A stretch of DNA of 64,000 bases from JBBDWJ01 sp963824095 (GCA_963824095.1 CAWGNS010000008.1:2418001-2482000); one strand, 5' to 3'; counted from the stretch's first letter, positions 15,707-24,879 are shown. The notes: a model not told the origin generated them from the letters alone. Translations and numbers: made by a program.

Positions 15707-17320
15707 TCAATCGGTTGGAGGCGGGAACTTTCGAATGGGCGAGTAGCGCTTGTAGGTCTCCCAGATATCGCCGTTGCCGACCATGCGGGGATCGCCGGTC
15801 TCGGTGAGGTACTTTTCGAGCTGGGCGCTGAGCTTGGCGCGTACCGGTTCGTATTCGGCCTGGGCGGCCAGATTGTTCAGGCAGGCGGGGTCTTTGCGAA
15901 TGTCGAACAATTCCTCGGCGGGCCGTTTGTCGACGGCGAGGTGAAAGAAGCGGCTGATTGCCGGGTCGTCGCGTTTCTCCACGAGAAAGGAGAGCGAGGG
16001 CGAGGCATCGATGTCGTGATAGGCGCCGTGCATCGGCCCCAGCGTTCCGTCCTGCAGCTCCTGTGGGGCCCCGGCGGGCCAGCGGTCGGGCTTGAAGTTG
16101 CGGATGTAGAGGTACTCTGGCGTGCGCAATGCGCGCTGCGGGTAGGTCCAGTTGTCGTAGCGCGACGAAGAATGGCGCTCGCGGGCACTGAATACCTGCG
16201 TGCGCGAGGCGTCGACCAGACTCTGCTGCTGCGATTCGAGGGTGCCCAGAAAACTACGGCCGGCTGGCGGAAACTCGGCGGGGTGCTTGACGCCTGCGGC
16301 CTCCAGAATCGTCGCTGTGAGATCCACCCAGCCGACCAGGTCGTCGACGACGCGGGGGCCCGGCACGCGCGCTCCCCAACGCATCGCCAGCGGCATGTGA
16401 ATTCCGTACTCATAGGCGTTCGCCTTGGCGCGCGGAAAGGGCATGCCGTTGTCGGAGGTCACGATGATCAGGGTGTTGTCGAGCTCGCCGGCCTGCTCGA
16501 GCATCTGGATCATGCGCGCCAGATGGTGGTCGAACCACTCGACCTCGACCGCGTAGTCGAGTATGTCGGAGCGGATCTCGGGGGTGTCGGGCAGAAACGG
16601 CGGCACGACGACATCCTCGAGCCGCTTGCCGGCCTTGAGCCCGGCGCCTTTCTCGTACTTGCGATGCGGCTCGTGAGCTCCGTACCAGAAGCAGAAGGGC
16701 TGGTTCGCCGGTTTCTGCTTGAGGAATTCTTCGAAATTGGCGGCGTAGTCGGTCTTGCTGATTCCGTTGAAAGGCGGCTCGGTCTCGATCTCGCTGAATT
16801 CGGTGCCGGCCGGGTTGCGCGGCCGGAAGTCCTGCCAGTTGCCTGGCCCCCAGCCCTTGCCCGTGAAGCCGACGAAATAGCCGGCACGCTCCAACAGGTC
16901 CGGATAAGTGACGTATTTGGCCGGAAACGAGCTGGCGTGGGTGCCGGCCTGCTCGATCTGCCAGTCGTGACGGCCGGTCAGCAGCGCCGCCCGCGAGGGA
17001 CTGCAGCCCGGCGAGGCGGCGATGGCGTTGGTGAACAGCACACCTTCGCGGGCGATGCGGTCGAAGGCCGGGGTGCTGACGAACTTCGCTCCGTAGGCGG
17101 ACGCGTGCGGATAGGACTGATCGTCCGAGATGGCCACTAGAATGTTGGGGCGCCGGGCCGGCGCAGCTTCCCGAGCGCAGCCCGAGGCCAGGATGGCCAG
17201 CGCCAGCAGTGTCAGGAGTGGGGCGAGTGTTGCGGCGGGGCGATATTTTTTCTCCCCCCTGTTGAACGTGGCGATGGCAACAAGCAAGCTATTTTGGATC
17301 ATGGACTTACCGAGATTCAT
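15707..17320 (-). CDS. Sulfatase lipoprotein (formylglycine type)
   Basis: Alkaline-phosphatase-fold sulfatase that removes sulfate from an organic ester, probably a sulfated polysaccharide or small ester. After a hydrophobic segment ending in the lipobox LASGC comes RPNILVAISDDQSYPH with metal-binding Asp pairs, and the active-site signature CSPSRAALLTG, whose Cys is converted to formylglycine; the later HxxDN-type segment reads IVTSDNGMPFPRAK. The start is uncertain: an ATG at 17320 was chosen, with alternatives at 17383 and 17302, all giving an unusually long region before the lipoprotein signal. No sulfatase-maturing enzyme is encoded nearby. Lipoprotein anchoring places it in the periplasm or outer membrane. 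Confidence 0.9.
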   Translation of the reverse strand: MNLGKSMIQNSLLVAIATFNRGEKKYRPAATLAPLLTLLALAILASGCAREAAPARRPNILVAISDDQSYPHASAYGAKFVSTPAFDRIAREGVLFTNAIAASPGCSPSRAALLTGRHDWQIEQAGTHASSFPAKYVTYPDLLERAGYFVGFTGKGWGPGNWQDFRPRNPAGTEFSEIETEPPFNGISKTDYAANFEEFLKQKPANQPFCFWYGAHEPHRKYEKGAGLKAGKRLEDVVVPPFLPDTPEIRSDILDYAVEVEWFDHHLARMIQMLEQAGELDNTLIIVTSDNGMPFPRAKANAYEYGIHMPLAMRWGARVPGPRVVDDLVGWVDLTATILEAAGVKHPAEFPPAGRSFLGTLESQQQSLVDASRTQVFSARERHSSSRYDNWTYPQRALRTPEYLYIRNFKPDRWPAGAPQELQDGTLGPMHGAYHDIDASPSLSFLVEKRDDPAISRFFHLAVDKRPAEELFDIRKDPACLNNLAAQAEYEPVRAKLSAQLEKYLTETGDPRMVGNGDIWETYKRYSPIRKFPPPTD

Positions 17321-17465
17321 GGGGCCTTCGACGCCGCCTATTCTGACATGACCGCACGCGAATCTCAACGACATTCGATTCATAAACTAGGCTCGAAGCC
17401 GTAGTAGACCGGCGGCTAGTTTGGGCTATTCTGAGCCCGACCACCACCCCCCTAGGAGGTCCCCC

Positions 17466-17873
17466 ATGGCAGCCGGTCCAAGTGCCGCGCCCAGTCTACA
17501 TTCGATTCGCTGGCCGGAGGTGTTAGCCCGGCTGGACTATCTCGCCCGCTACGCGCCGCCTACCAGCCCTTGGCGCGACAAGTTCCTGGCGACCTTTCGG
17601 CGTGCCGGCGCCTCGAAAGAGCGCTGGGTGCCTGTCATCGAGTCGATGCGGGAAGCAGGCGTGCTCAACGAAGATGAGGAATTCTTTTGCAGAGCCGTCC
17701 TGGCGCTGGAAGTGGCGCGCGAGCTGCAGGAGGTCAAGGACGACAAGGCTGTTCAGCTAGAGGATATTTTCCACCTCTATGGTGGAGAACGCATGGCAAG
17801 CTTGTACCTTAGCGACCGGAGCGAATTCGCGAAACGATACCAGAGAGGCGCACAAGTTACGGTCCGGCCGTAA
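17466..17873 (+). CDS. Hypothetical 135-residue helical protein
   Basis: I do not recognise this family. The start ATG has an excellent AGGAGGT ribosome site seven bases upstream, supporting real translation. The product is probably all-helical and soluble, with a charged stretch LEVARELQEVKDDKAVQLEDIFHL broken over two helices and a mixed-charge C terminus ending in VTVRP. No cysteine cluster, signal peptide or membrane segment is present. The gene lies between the divergent sulfatase and the convergent purine permease and has its own leader. Confidence 0.65.
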   Translation: MAAGPSAAPSLHSIRWPEVLARLDYLARYAPPTSPWRDKFLATFRRAGASKERWVPVIESMREAGVLNEDEEFFCRAVLALEVARELQEVKDDKAVQLEDIFHLYGGERMASLYLSDRSEFAKRYQRGAQVTVRP

Positions 17874-17958
17874 CGCAAAAGCAGCGTCGGGGCCAGCCGA
17901 GCGCACTAGGAATTCAATCAGCCGTGGTGTCGGCCGGAGAATGCTCGCTAGCCTTTTG

Positions 17959-19278
17959 CTAACCCGCGGTTCCCAAGTATAAAAAACGCCCGATGAACAG
18001 CGCGGTCAGAACGTAGACCAGCCAGCTCACCTCGCGGAACTCGCCCCTCAATACCTTCAGCAGCGTGAAGAAGACAAAGCCGATCGCCAAGCCGTTGGCG
18101 ATGCTGTAGCTCATCGGGATGGTGATGACGGTGAGGAAGGCCGGGATCGCCACGACCAGGTTGTCCCAGTCGATTTCGCGTACGGTGCTCATCATAAGGC
18201 AGCCGACGACGATCAGGGCGGGCGCGGTGGCGGCGGCGGGAATCAGGCCGACCACCGGGATCACGAACAGCGAAGCGGCAAACAGCAGCCCGGTAACGGC
18301 GGCGGTGACGCCGGAGCGGCCGCCCTCGGCGACGCCGGTAGCGCTCTCGATGTAGTTGACGACGGTCGAGGTGCCGAGTAGGGCGCCGCTCATCGTTGCT
18401 GTCGCGTCGGCGAGCAGGATGCGGCGGATGCGTGGGATGGCCTTTCCCTCGCGAAACAGTTTGGCCTTTTTGCCCACCGCCATCAGGGTGCCGACGTTAT
18501 CGAAGAAATCCACGAACCAGAACACAAACACGATTTCCAGCAGGCCCAGGCTGAGCGCGCCGCCGATATCGAGATGGCCGGCTGCCGCCGAAAACTCGCT
18601 CCAGTCGTAGGCGGGCGGCTGCCAGTGGACCAGGCCGGCGAACCAGCCGACCAGCGTTGCGCCAAGGATGCCGAGAACGACCGCGCCCTTGACGCCGCGG
18701 GCCGCCAGCGAGCCGATCAGCAACAGACCGGCGACGGCGACCAGCGGCTGCGGCTTGGCGAGATCTCCGAGCGCCACCAGAGTGGCCTGGTTGGCGACGA
18801 CGATCCCGGCATTGCGCAGGCCGATCAGGGCCAGGAACAAGCCGATGCCGGCGGCGACGGCGGAGTACAGGTCGGCGGGAATCGCGGAAACAATCGCCTG
18901 TTGTACCCCGGCGAGGGTGAGCAGGAAGAAGATCACGCCAGAAACAAACACCGCGCCCAGGGCTACCTGCCAGCTAATCTTCATGCCGATGACGACCGAA
19001 TAGGTGAAGTAGGCGTTGAGTCCCATGCCGGGGGCCAGCGCGATGGGGTAGCGCGCGTAGCCGCCCATCAGCAGGCTGCCCAGCGCCGCGGCCAGGCAGG
19101 TGGCCGCGGCCACGGCGGTGACCGGCATCCCCGCGTCCCGCAAAATCGTGGGGTTGACCAGGATGATGTAGGACATCGTCAGGTAGGTCGTGAAGCCGGC
19201 GAGAATTTCGGTGCGCCAGTCGGTGCCGAGGCGCTGAAACTCGAAGTAGGCTTCGAGGCGTTCGCGGAGGGTGTTCAT
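17959..19278 (-). CDS. AzgA/NCS2-type purine base permease
   Basis: Membrane permease of the adenine/guanine/hypoxanthine group (AzgA, PbuG, PurP). The 439-residue sequence begins with the typical soluble leader YFEFQRLGTDWRTEILAGFTTYLTMSYIILVNP and has the substrate-pocket motif APGMGLNAYFTY in helix 3, about twelve to fourteen hydrophobic segments, and FVDFFDNVGTLMAVG in the helix 8 region, both diagnostic. It starts three bases after the stop of the upstream beta-lactamase-fold gene, so the two are very probably one translationally coupled operon. Specific base preference cannot be told. Confidence 0.92.
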   Translation of the reverse strand: MNTLRERLEAYFEFQRLGTDWRTEILAGFTTYLTMSYIILVNPTILRDAGMPVTAVAAATCLAAALGSLLMGGYARYPIALAPGMGLNAYFTYSVVIGMKISWQVALGAVFVSGVIFFLLTLAGVQQAIVSAIPADLYSAVAAGIGLFLALIGLRNAGIVVANQATLVALGDLAKPQPLVAVAGLLLIGSLAARGVKGAVVLGILGATLVGWFAGLVHWQPPAYDWSEFSAAAGHLDIGGALSLGLLEIVFVFWFVDFFDNVGTLMAVGKKAKLFREGKAIPRIRRILLADATATMSGALLGTSTVVNYIESATGVAEGGRSGVTAAVTGLLFAASLFVIPVVGLIPAAATAPALIVVGCLMMSTVREIDWDNLVVAIPAFLTVITIPMSYSIANGLAIGFVFFTLLKVLRGEFREVSWLVYVLTALFIGRFLYLGTAG

Positions 19279-19281
19279 CGG

Positions 19282-20391
19282 CTAGACAGCTTCGGAAACC
19301 AGATCGGACGCCGGCTGCAGCAGCAGCTTGCCCGACACGCGCGACGGCAGGGTGGTCAGAAGAACGCAGGTCACACCGCTGGCGGGGTCGGCCCAGGCCA
19401 GCGTGCCGGTGGAGCCGCCGTGCCCGAACGTGCGCGGCGAACACTTATCGCCGAAGCTTCCCGGCTTGAGCGCGAAGCCGAGGCCGCGGGGCTCGTTCAG
19501 GCCCTGGTTGTGGTCGACGATCATGGCCGCGGCGGTTTCTTTCTTGAGCACCTTGCCGTCGGGGTGGAGGAACGATTCGAGGAACTTGGCGATGTCGGGT
19601 CCGGTGGAGTGGACGCCGCCCCAGGGGGAACCGAGTCCGCGCCAGTAGGGGCTGTTCCAGTTCCAGTCGGCGGCGGCTGCTGCGTCGGCGCCGCCGCTTT
19701 CCGGCGCGGAATACTCGACCTGGGAAAGCATCGTGTCGGAGATCTTGAACTTTCCCAGGCCTAGAGCGGTGCGCGCCATGCCGAGGGGCCCGAAAACTTC
19801 CTGGCTCAGAAACTGCGGGAAGGGCTGCTGGGTGATGCGCTGGCAAATTTCGGATGCCAGCAGGATGCCCATGCTTTGGTAGCTGTAGCGGGTGCCCGGT
19901 TTGAACAGCAGAGGGGTGCGCACGGCGTGCTCGACGAACTCCTTGAGGGGGGCGTGGCGCTTGCGCAGCTCGTTGTTTTCCGGTAGCTGATCGGGCAGCC
20001 CGGAGGTATGCGTCAACAGGTTTTGGATCGTGATGAGCTTGCGATCGCCCTCGGTGAACTCCGGAATGAATTTGTGGACAGGGTCGGCTAGGGCCAGTTC
20101 GCCGCGGTCGGCCAGCAGCATCACGCCGGTTGCGGTCATCGGTTTCGAGATCGAGGCGATCAGGAAGATAGCGTCAGGCGTTTTGGCTTCTCCGAACGAG
20201 CGCCGGAAGGTGAAGCTGCCCTGGCGGACGTGCAGGGTTGCGGCGCGGAGTTTTCCGGCGTCGACCTGATGGGTGAACAGGCCGGCGGCCTCGTCGAGCT
20301 TGCCGCGTTGCAGTGCCGCGCCGAGCGGGGCGGCCAGCGGGGCAGTGCCGGCCAGGGCCAAGAGTTGAAGAGAGAAGTCGCGTCTGTGCAC
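19282..20391 (-). CDS. Serine beta-lactamase / class C-fold hydrolase with twin-Arg-like leader
   Basis: Exported serine hydrolase of the beta-lactamase/transpeptidase-like (EstB, PBP4*) family. From a GTG at 20389-20391, with GGAGG 11 bases upstream, the leader reads VHRRDFSLQLLALAGTAPLAAP, shown here as a basic pair followed by a hydrophobic run. The active site has SISK (residues 80-83: nucleophile and general base), RYSYQSMG at the place of the Tyr motif, and GHGGSTGT at the third motif. Length is 369 residues. It immediately precedes the purine permease. The family covers esterases, peptidases and lactamases, so resistance should not be assumed; the substrate is unknown. Confidence 0.88.
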   Translation of the reverse strand: MHRRDFSLQLLALAGTAPLAAPLGAALQRGKLDEAAGLFTHQVDAGKLRAATLHVRQGSFTFRRSFGEAKTPDAIFLIASISKPMTATGVMLLADRGELALADPVHKFIPEFTEGDRKLITIQNLLTHTSGLPDQLPENNELRKRHAPLKEFVEHAVRTPLLFKPGTRYSYQSMGILLASEICQRITQQPFPQFLSQEVFGPLGMARTALGLGKFKISDTMLSQVEYSAPESGGADAAAAADWNWNSPYWRGLGSPWGGVHSTGPDIAKFLESFLHPDGKVLKKETAAAMIVDHNQGLNEPRGLGFALKPGSFGDKCSPRTFGHGGSTGTLAWADPASGVTCVLLTTLPSRVSGKLLLQPASDLVSEAV

Positions 20392-20503
20392 TGCGGTCAA
20401 TGCCTCCGCTTTCCAGGATAGGGCGAGGATAGCAGGTGCCGGCCCGGGTGTCAGGTAGCGTTCCGCGGCGTACGAATTCCACGGGCAACGGCCGCAGGCA
20501 ATT

Positions 20504-20535
20504 GCCGCAGGTCTCTGCGAGCCCTGCGCTACGGG
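20504..20535. repeat. Repeat family D, single copy
   Basis: A stretch reading GCCGCAGGT then GAGCCCTGCGC and TACGGG, sharing both ends with the inverted pair at 49361-49479. It lies in the 258-base divergent gap between the hydrolase and the mutase subunit gene. Confidence 0.55.
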
Positions 20536-20649
20536 TTGGCGGACTGGGAGGCTTTGGCGCTGGGGTGGTTTCCAACACGAGATGGCTGGTTCGGGTGAGA
20601 ATAGGAGCAGACCGCCGCGCCGCTTGCGCGACGCCGATCTTTCCGAACC

Positions 20650-21072
20650 ATGCCAGTCGAAAACAATGTCCGCCCGATTCGTGTCTTGATCGCCAAGCCC
20701 GGCCTCGACGGCCACGACCGCGGCGCCAAGGTGATCGCCCGCGCTCTGCGCGACGCCGGTATGGAGGTGATCTATACCGGTCTGCGGCAGATGCCCGAGC
20801 AGGTTGTCTCGGCCGCGCTGCAGGAAGATGTCGAGTTCATCGGGCTATCGATTCTTTCCGGGGCGCACACGGTGATCGTTCCCCGAGTGATGGAACTGCT
20901 CAAAGAACGCGGGATGGACGATGTACAGGTGGTGCTGGGCGGGATCATTCCCGATGCCGATCTCGAGGAGATGAAGCGGCTGGGCGTGGCGGCTGTGTTT
21001 CAGCCGGGAACTTCGCTGCAGGAGATTGTCGATTTCCTGCGCACCCACAGGCGGCAGCGGCACGCGGTTTGA
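20650..21072 (+). CDS. Cobalamin-binding subunit of methylmalonyl-CoA mutase type
   Basis: A 140-residue stand-alone B12-binding domain equal to the C-terminal domain of methylmalonyl-CoA mutase. It has the base-off/His-on signature GLDGHDRGAKV (Asp20, His22, Gly25), SILSGAHT (66-72) and VVLGGIIP (93-100), which hold the nucleotide tail of cobalamin. In two-subunit mutases (methylmalonyl-, ethylmalonyl- or isobutyryl-CoA mutases) this is the small subunit; the large substrate-binding subunit is not in the window. The start ATG has no strong ribosome site. The enzyme it serves cannot be decided from this gene alone. Confidence 0.92.
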   Translation: MPVENNVRPIRVLIAKPGLDGHDRGAKVIARALRDAGMEVIYTGLRQMPEQVVSAALQEDVEFIGLSILSGAHTVIVPRVMELLKERGMDDVQVVLGGIIPDADLEEMKRLGVAAVFQPGTSLQEIVDFLRTHRRQRHAV

Positions 21073-21163
21073 GCTTTGCGGGGGGGGCGCGACGTGGAGG
21101 CCGGGCCTTGGGATTCGCCGGAAGGAGGCGAGTAGGAGAAAGGTCGGCGTGTACCCCGACCCC

Positions 21164-21186
21164 GCCGGCCGGAGGCCCGCGCCACT
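21164..21186. repeat. Hairpin repeat family C, copy 1
   Basis: GCCGGCCGGAGGCCCGCGCC followed by ACT; related copies at 39934-39955 and, inverted, at 58526-58550. The GGCC...GGCC core can form a short hairpin. Confidence 0.5.
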
Positions 21187-21238
21187 TGATTCGTTACTTC
21201 AGCGGGCGAGTTGAGCCGGGGGCTTCGGGGTGAGGAAC

Positions 21239-21256
21239 ACAGACAGGATTGTCTGT
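21239..21256. repeat. Hairpin repeat family B, copy 2
   Basis: ACAGACA and TGTCTGT arms around GGAT, followed by GCCACC. It lies just past the stop of the M16 peptidase gene. Confidence 0.7.
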
Positions 21257-21264
21257 GCCACCGA

Positions 21265-22551
21265 TTAGCAGGTGAGTTGTTCGCGGTCGACCCGGAAGCC
21301 GTTAAGGTTGCCCAGTAAGGCGACCGTGATGCGGTCCTGATGGAGGTACTCGTTGGCGACCTGCTGCAGTTGGTCGGCGGTGACCTGATCGATCCGCTCA
21401 CTGACTTCGTCGAGCGAGGGGAAGCGCCCGAAATACTGCTCCTGGCGGGCGAGGTTGGCCATGCGGCTGGAGGTGGACTCCAGGCTGAGCATCAGGCTGC
21501 CCTTGAGGTGGTCCTTGGAGCGCCCCATCTCTTCGGCCGTCACGGGTTCGTCCTTGAGGCTGCGAAACTCGCGGGTAATGTGCTCGATCACCCGGCCGGC
21601 GCTCTCGAGCGAGGTCCCGGCATAGACCGACAGGCAGCCGGTGTCGGTATAGAGACTCAGGTCGGAGAACACCGAATAGGCGAGGCCTTCCTGTTCGCGG
21701 ATTTTCAGGAACAAGCGGGAGCTGACACCGCCGCCCAACAGCGTGTTGAGCACGTAGCCGGCGAAGCGGCGGTCGTCATCGGCGGCGAAGGTGTCAACGC
21801 CCAGGCAAAGGTGCGTCTGCTCGAGGCTGGGTTTGTCGCGCTGGATGATCTCGGCGCGGGGATCGGGCTTGCGCTCGTTTTTGGGGTAGGCCCCGGCATG
21901 GAGGGGGCCGAAGCGTTCCTCCACCAGCTTGACCATGTCGCCGTGCCGGATGTTGCCCGCGGCGGTGATGATCAGGTTGGACGGTTGGTAGACCTGCCGG
22001 AAAAACCCCTGGATCTGTTCGCGCTGGAAGCTGTCGATGGTCTCCGTACTGCCAATGATGGGTCGCCCCAAGGGGTGCCCTTTCCAGAAGGCGGCGGAGA
22101 ACATTTCGTGAATGAGGTACTCGGGGTTGTCCTCATCCATCTTGAGTTCCTCCAGGATGACGCCCTTTTCCTTGACGATGTCCTCCTGGCGGAATGCGGG
22201 GTTCAGAACCAGGTCCGAGAGCACGTCAACGGCCCGCGGCAGGTGCTGGTCGAGCACCTTGGCAGTGAAGGCGACCGTCTCTTTCATGGTGAAGGCGTCG
22301 AGATGGCCTCCGATCGCATCCACCGAGCAGGCGATATCTTCGGCGCTACGGCTGGCGGTGCCCTTGAACACCATGTGTTCGATGAAGTGGCACAGGCCGC
22401 CTTGCTCGGCTTGCTCATGGCGTGACCCGACATCGATCCAGACGCCGACGGCGACTGAGCGGACGTGGGGCATCTCTTCGGTGATGACCCGCAGGCCGTT
22501 GGGGAGAACGGTTCGAGCGACATCGCGCTCTTGATAAGAGGTTGGCTTCAC
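21265..22551 (-). CDS. M16 family zinc peptidase (processing-protease-like)
   Basis: Metallopeptidase of the insulinase/mitochondrial processing peptidase group. The inverted zinc motif HFIEH is at residues 55-59 (His55 and His59 bind zinc, Glu58 is catalytic), preceded by GVWIDVGSRHE and followed by FKGTASRS; the distal Glu lies in the VILEELKMDEDNPE helix. The second, inactive-type half contains the LKGSLMLSLES segment and LARQEQYFG. At 428 residues with no signal peptide it matches the soluble single-chain bacterial type (YmxG/PqqL-like). It stands alone on the minus strand, divergent from rlmN. Confidence 0.93.
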   Translation of the reverse strand: MKPTSYQERDVARTVLPNGLRVITEEMPHVRSVAVGVWIDVGSRHEQAEQGGLCHFIEHMVFKGTASRSAEDIACSVDAIGGHLDAFTMKETVAFTAKVLDQHLPRAVDVLSDLVLNPAFRQEDIVKEKGVILEELKMDEDNPEYLIHEMFSAAFWKGHPLGRPIIGSTETIDSFQREQIQGFFRQVYQPSNLIITAAGNIRHGDMVKLVEERFGPLHAGAYPKNERKPDPRAEIIQRDKPSLEQTHLCLGVDTFAADDDRRFAGYVLNTLLGGGVSSRLFLKIREQEGLAYSVFSDLSLYTDTGCLSVYAGTSLESAGRVIEHITREFRSLKDEPVTAEEMGRSKDHLKGSLMLSLESTSSRMANLARQEQYFGRFPSLDEVSERIDQVTADQLQQVANEYLHQDRITVALLGNLNGFRVDREQLTC

Positions 22552-22657
22552 ACGTACCTGTAAGGGGTGTCCCCCGAAGGGACTCGGGAACTCAATGGGG
22601 GCACGAATCTAGCGTTATTCTAACATGGGCCCCGGCGGGCTCCTTCCCTGGGGTAGA

Positions 22658-23698
22658 ATGGATAAAGTGACGCAAGCTCTTGTAGGCAAGGAACTTAGCG
22701 ATCTCGCGGAGATCATGCGGGAGCGTGGTCTGCCGCACTTTCGCGCAGCCCAGATCTACCATGGGCTCTACCGTTTAGGGCTGGCGGACCTCGAGACAAT
22801 TCCCTCTCTGCCCCGGGATTTGAGAGCCGGCTTGGCCCAGGATTTCAGCGCCGGGCTGCCCGGCGTCGAGCAGCGGTTCACCTCGATCGATGGTACGGTT
22901 CGTTACCTGTTGGGTCTCGAGGACGGCAAGAGCGTCGAGGCGGTTTTCATTCCCGAACAGCGGCGCGACACGCTCTGCATCTCGACACAGGTCGGCTGCC
23001 CGGTCGACTGCAAGTTCTGCCTGACGGCGCTGCTGGGGCTGGAGCGCAACCTGACCGCCGGCGAGATCGTGGGGCAGGTGCTGCGGTTGTTCGGCCAGCA
23101 CCAGCTCGACCCGCGGCAGCGGCCCGTAAACATCGTGATGATGGGGATGGGAGAGCCGCTGTTGAACCTGCCGGCGGTGCTCAAAGCGACGCGGCTGCTG
23201 GCCGACGGCGAGGGGATCGGGGTTCCGCTGCGGCGCATCACGGTCTCGACCTCCGGCATTGTGCCCAAGATCGAGGAGCTGGGCCGCGAGCCCGATCGCC
23301 CGCGGCTGGCGGTTTCGCTCAATGCTTCCACCGAGCAGGTGCGCCGCGAGCTGATGCCTATTACGGGTAAATATTCGCTCCAGCAACTCGTCGAGGTGTG
23401 CCGGCGGTACCCGCTGCGGCCCTGGGAGCGGCTGAGCTTCGAATATGTGCTGCTCAAGGGCGTCAACGACAGCGACGCCGACGCCCGCCGCGTCGTTCGC
23501 CTGCTCGCTCATATCAACTGCAAGGTGAACCTGATCGCTTTCAACCCCGGGCCGGACATGCCGTTTGGAACCCCGGACGCGGAGCGGGTGCTCGCCTTCC
23601 AGAGCATTGTCCGCAAGAGCTTTCCTTGCTTTGTGCGCAAGCCGCGAGGGCGTGAGATCTATGCCGCCTGCGGGCAGTTGAAGCGGACGGCGGGATAG
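22658..23698 (+). CDS. rlmN: 23S rRNA (adenine2503-C2)/tRNA methyltransferase RlmN
   Basis: Radical-SAM enzyme that methylates C2 of A2503 in 23S rRNA and of A37 in some tRNAs, via a methylated cysteine. The iron-sulfur cluster motif is CPVDCKFC (Cys114, Cys118, Cys121). Other family marks are VNIVMMGMGEPLLN, VSTSGIVPKI, LAVSLNAS and the C-terminal FVRKPRG followed by AACGQL with the catalytic cysteine. The start at 22658 (MDKVTQALVG) is judged from length, 346 residues; an ATG eleven codons upstream is also open. No strong ribosome site. Confidence 0.95.
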   Translation: MDKVTQALVGKELSDLAEIMRERGLPHFRAAQIYHGLYRLGLADLETIPSLPRDLRAGLAQDFSAGLPGVEQRFTSIDGTVRYLLGLEDGKSVEAVFIPEQRRDTLCISTQVGCPVDCKFCLTALLGLERNLTAGEIVGQVLRLFGQHQLDPRQRPVNIVMMGMGEPLLNLPAVLKATRLLADGEGIGVPLRRITVSTSGIVPKIEELGREPDRPRLAVSLNASTEQVRRELMPITGKYSLQQLVEVCRRYPLRPWERLSFEYVLLKGVNDSDADARRVVRLLAHINCKVNLIAFNPGPDMPFGTPDAERVLAFQSIVRKSFPCFVRKPRGREIYAACGQLKRTAG

Positions 23699-23828
23699 CG
23701 TGGAACCGCCGGCCTAGGCGGGCCAGGCGTGTCCTTTTCCCTCTGCGATCGCCGGTTTTCCTTGGTCGGACCCCGAACCCTCCCGACTTTGGGTGTACCT
23801 ACTTGGCCTACGCACTTAAGATAGTGCT

Positions 23829-24794
23829 ATGCAAAATCTTCAATGGGGACTGATCGGCTGCGGCGATATCGCACGCCGCCGCGTGGCTCCGGCCTTGCGC
23901 GATGCTCCCGGTAGCTCACTCTTCGCCGTCGCGCGCGCGCAGTTCGAGTTAGCCGAGGATTTTGCGCGCGAGTTCGGCGCGTCCAAGACCTACATGGACT
24001 GGCGCGAACTGGTGGCCGACCCCGGCGTCGATGCCGTCTACGTGGCAACGCCGGTGGATCTGCACGCCGAACAGTCGATCGCCGCCGCCGAAGCGGGTAA
24101 GCACGTGCTATGCGAAAAGCCGATGGCCCTCAGCCTGGCCGGGTGCGATCGCATGATCGCGGCCTGCCGGACGAATGGGGTGAAGCTGGGGATCGCCTAC
24201 TACCGGCGGTTCTACCCCGTGATTGAGCGGATGCGGGCGCTGTTGAAGCAGGGCGAGATCGGCCAGGTTGTGCTGGCGCAGATGAACGCGTTCGAGCACT
24301 TCAACCCGCAGCCTGGCGAGCCGCGGTTCTGGCTGGTGGAGAAGGCGCGCGCCGGCGGCGGCCCGATGATGGATTTCGGTTGCCACCGCCTCGAAGTTTT
24401 CGTGAATCTGTTCGGCCCGGTCGAAGTGACCGCGGCGTTCGTCGATCCGATCTTCTACAAGCGCGACGTCGAGGACACCGCTGGCGCATTTTTCCGGCTC
24501 GACGGCGGCGCGCGCGGCGTGTTGCTGGTGACGCACGCGACCCCGCTTCCACTCGACACGGTGGACATCTGGGGTAGCGAAGGGTCGTTGCACGTCGGGA
24601 ATCTGAATCAGGGAGACTTGCTGGTGAAAACCGCCAGCGGTGAGCGCCAGGAGCAGCACCCGCCCCACCGGAATCTCCATCAGCCGCTGGTGGAGGATTT
24701 CGTGCGAGCCATCACCGAAGACCGCGAGCCCGCTGTCAACGGCGAGGTGGGCCGGGACGTCTCGCGGCTGCTGGATCGGATTTACCGGTCGTAG
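23829..24794 (+). CDS. Gfo/Idh/MocA family NAD(P)-dependent oxidoreductase
   Basis: A 321-residue dehydrogenase of the glucose-fructose oxidoreductase/inositol dehydrogenase group. The N-terminal Rossmann fold starts WGLIGCGDIARRRVAPAL, DAVYVATPVDLHAEQ follows, and the family motif CEKPMALS carries the catalytic Lys. The C-terminal alpha/beta domain has GGGPMMDFGCHRLEVF with the conserved Asp and His. It begins 130 bases after rlmN. Substrate, probably a sugar or cyclitol, is not known; no sugar-pathway genes are adjacent. Confidence 0.9.
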   Translation: MQNLQWGLIGCGDIARRRVAPALRDAPGSSLFAVARAQFELAEDFAREFGASKTYMDWRELVADPGVDAVYVATPVDLHAEQSIAAAEAGKHVLCEKPMALSLAGCDRMIAACRTNGVKLGIAYYRRFYPVIERMRALLKQGEIGQVVLAQMNAFEHFNPQPGEPRFWLVEKARAGGGPMMDFGCHRLEVFVNLFGPVEVTAAFVDPIFYKRDVEDTAGAFFRLDGGARGVLLVTHATPLPLDTVDIWGSEGSLHVGNLNQGDLLVKTASGERQEQHPPHRNLHQPLVEDFVRAITEDREPAVNGEVGRDVSRLLDRIYRS

Positions 24795-24849
24795 AGGGCG
24801 GGCCGAGGCCGTGCATGCCCGTCGCACCCCGGTTGACGGCCCGTGGCGG

Positions 24850-24879
24850 TTGACGGGTCGCGCCGGGCGGTGCTAGAGT
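24850..24879 (+). promoter_or_regulatory. Possible promoter for yraN
   Basis: TTGACG at 24850-24855 and TAGAGT at 24874-24879, spacer 18 bases, ending 61 bases before the yraN ATG. Confidence 0.4.
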
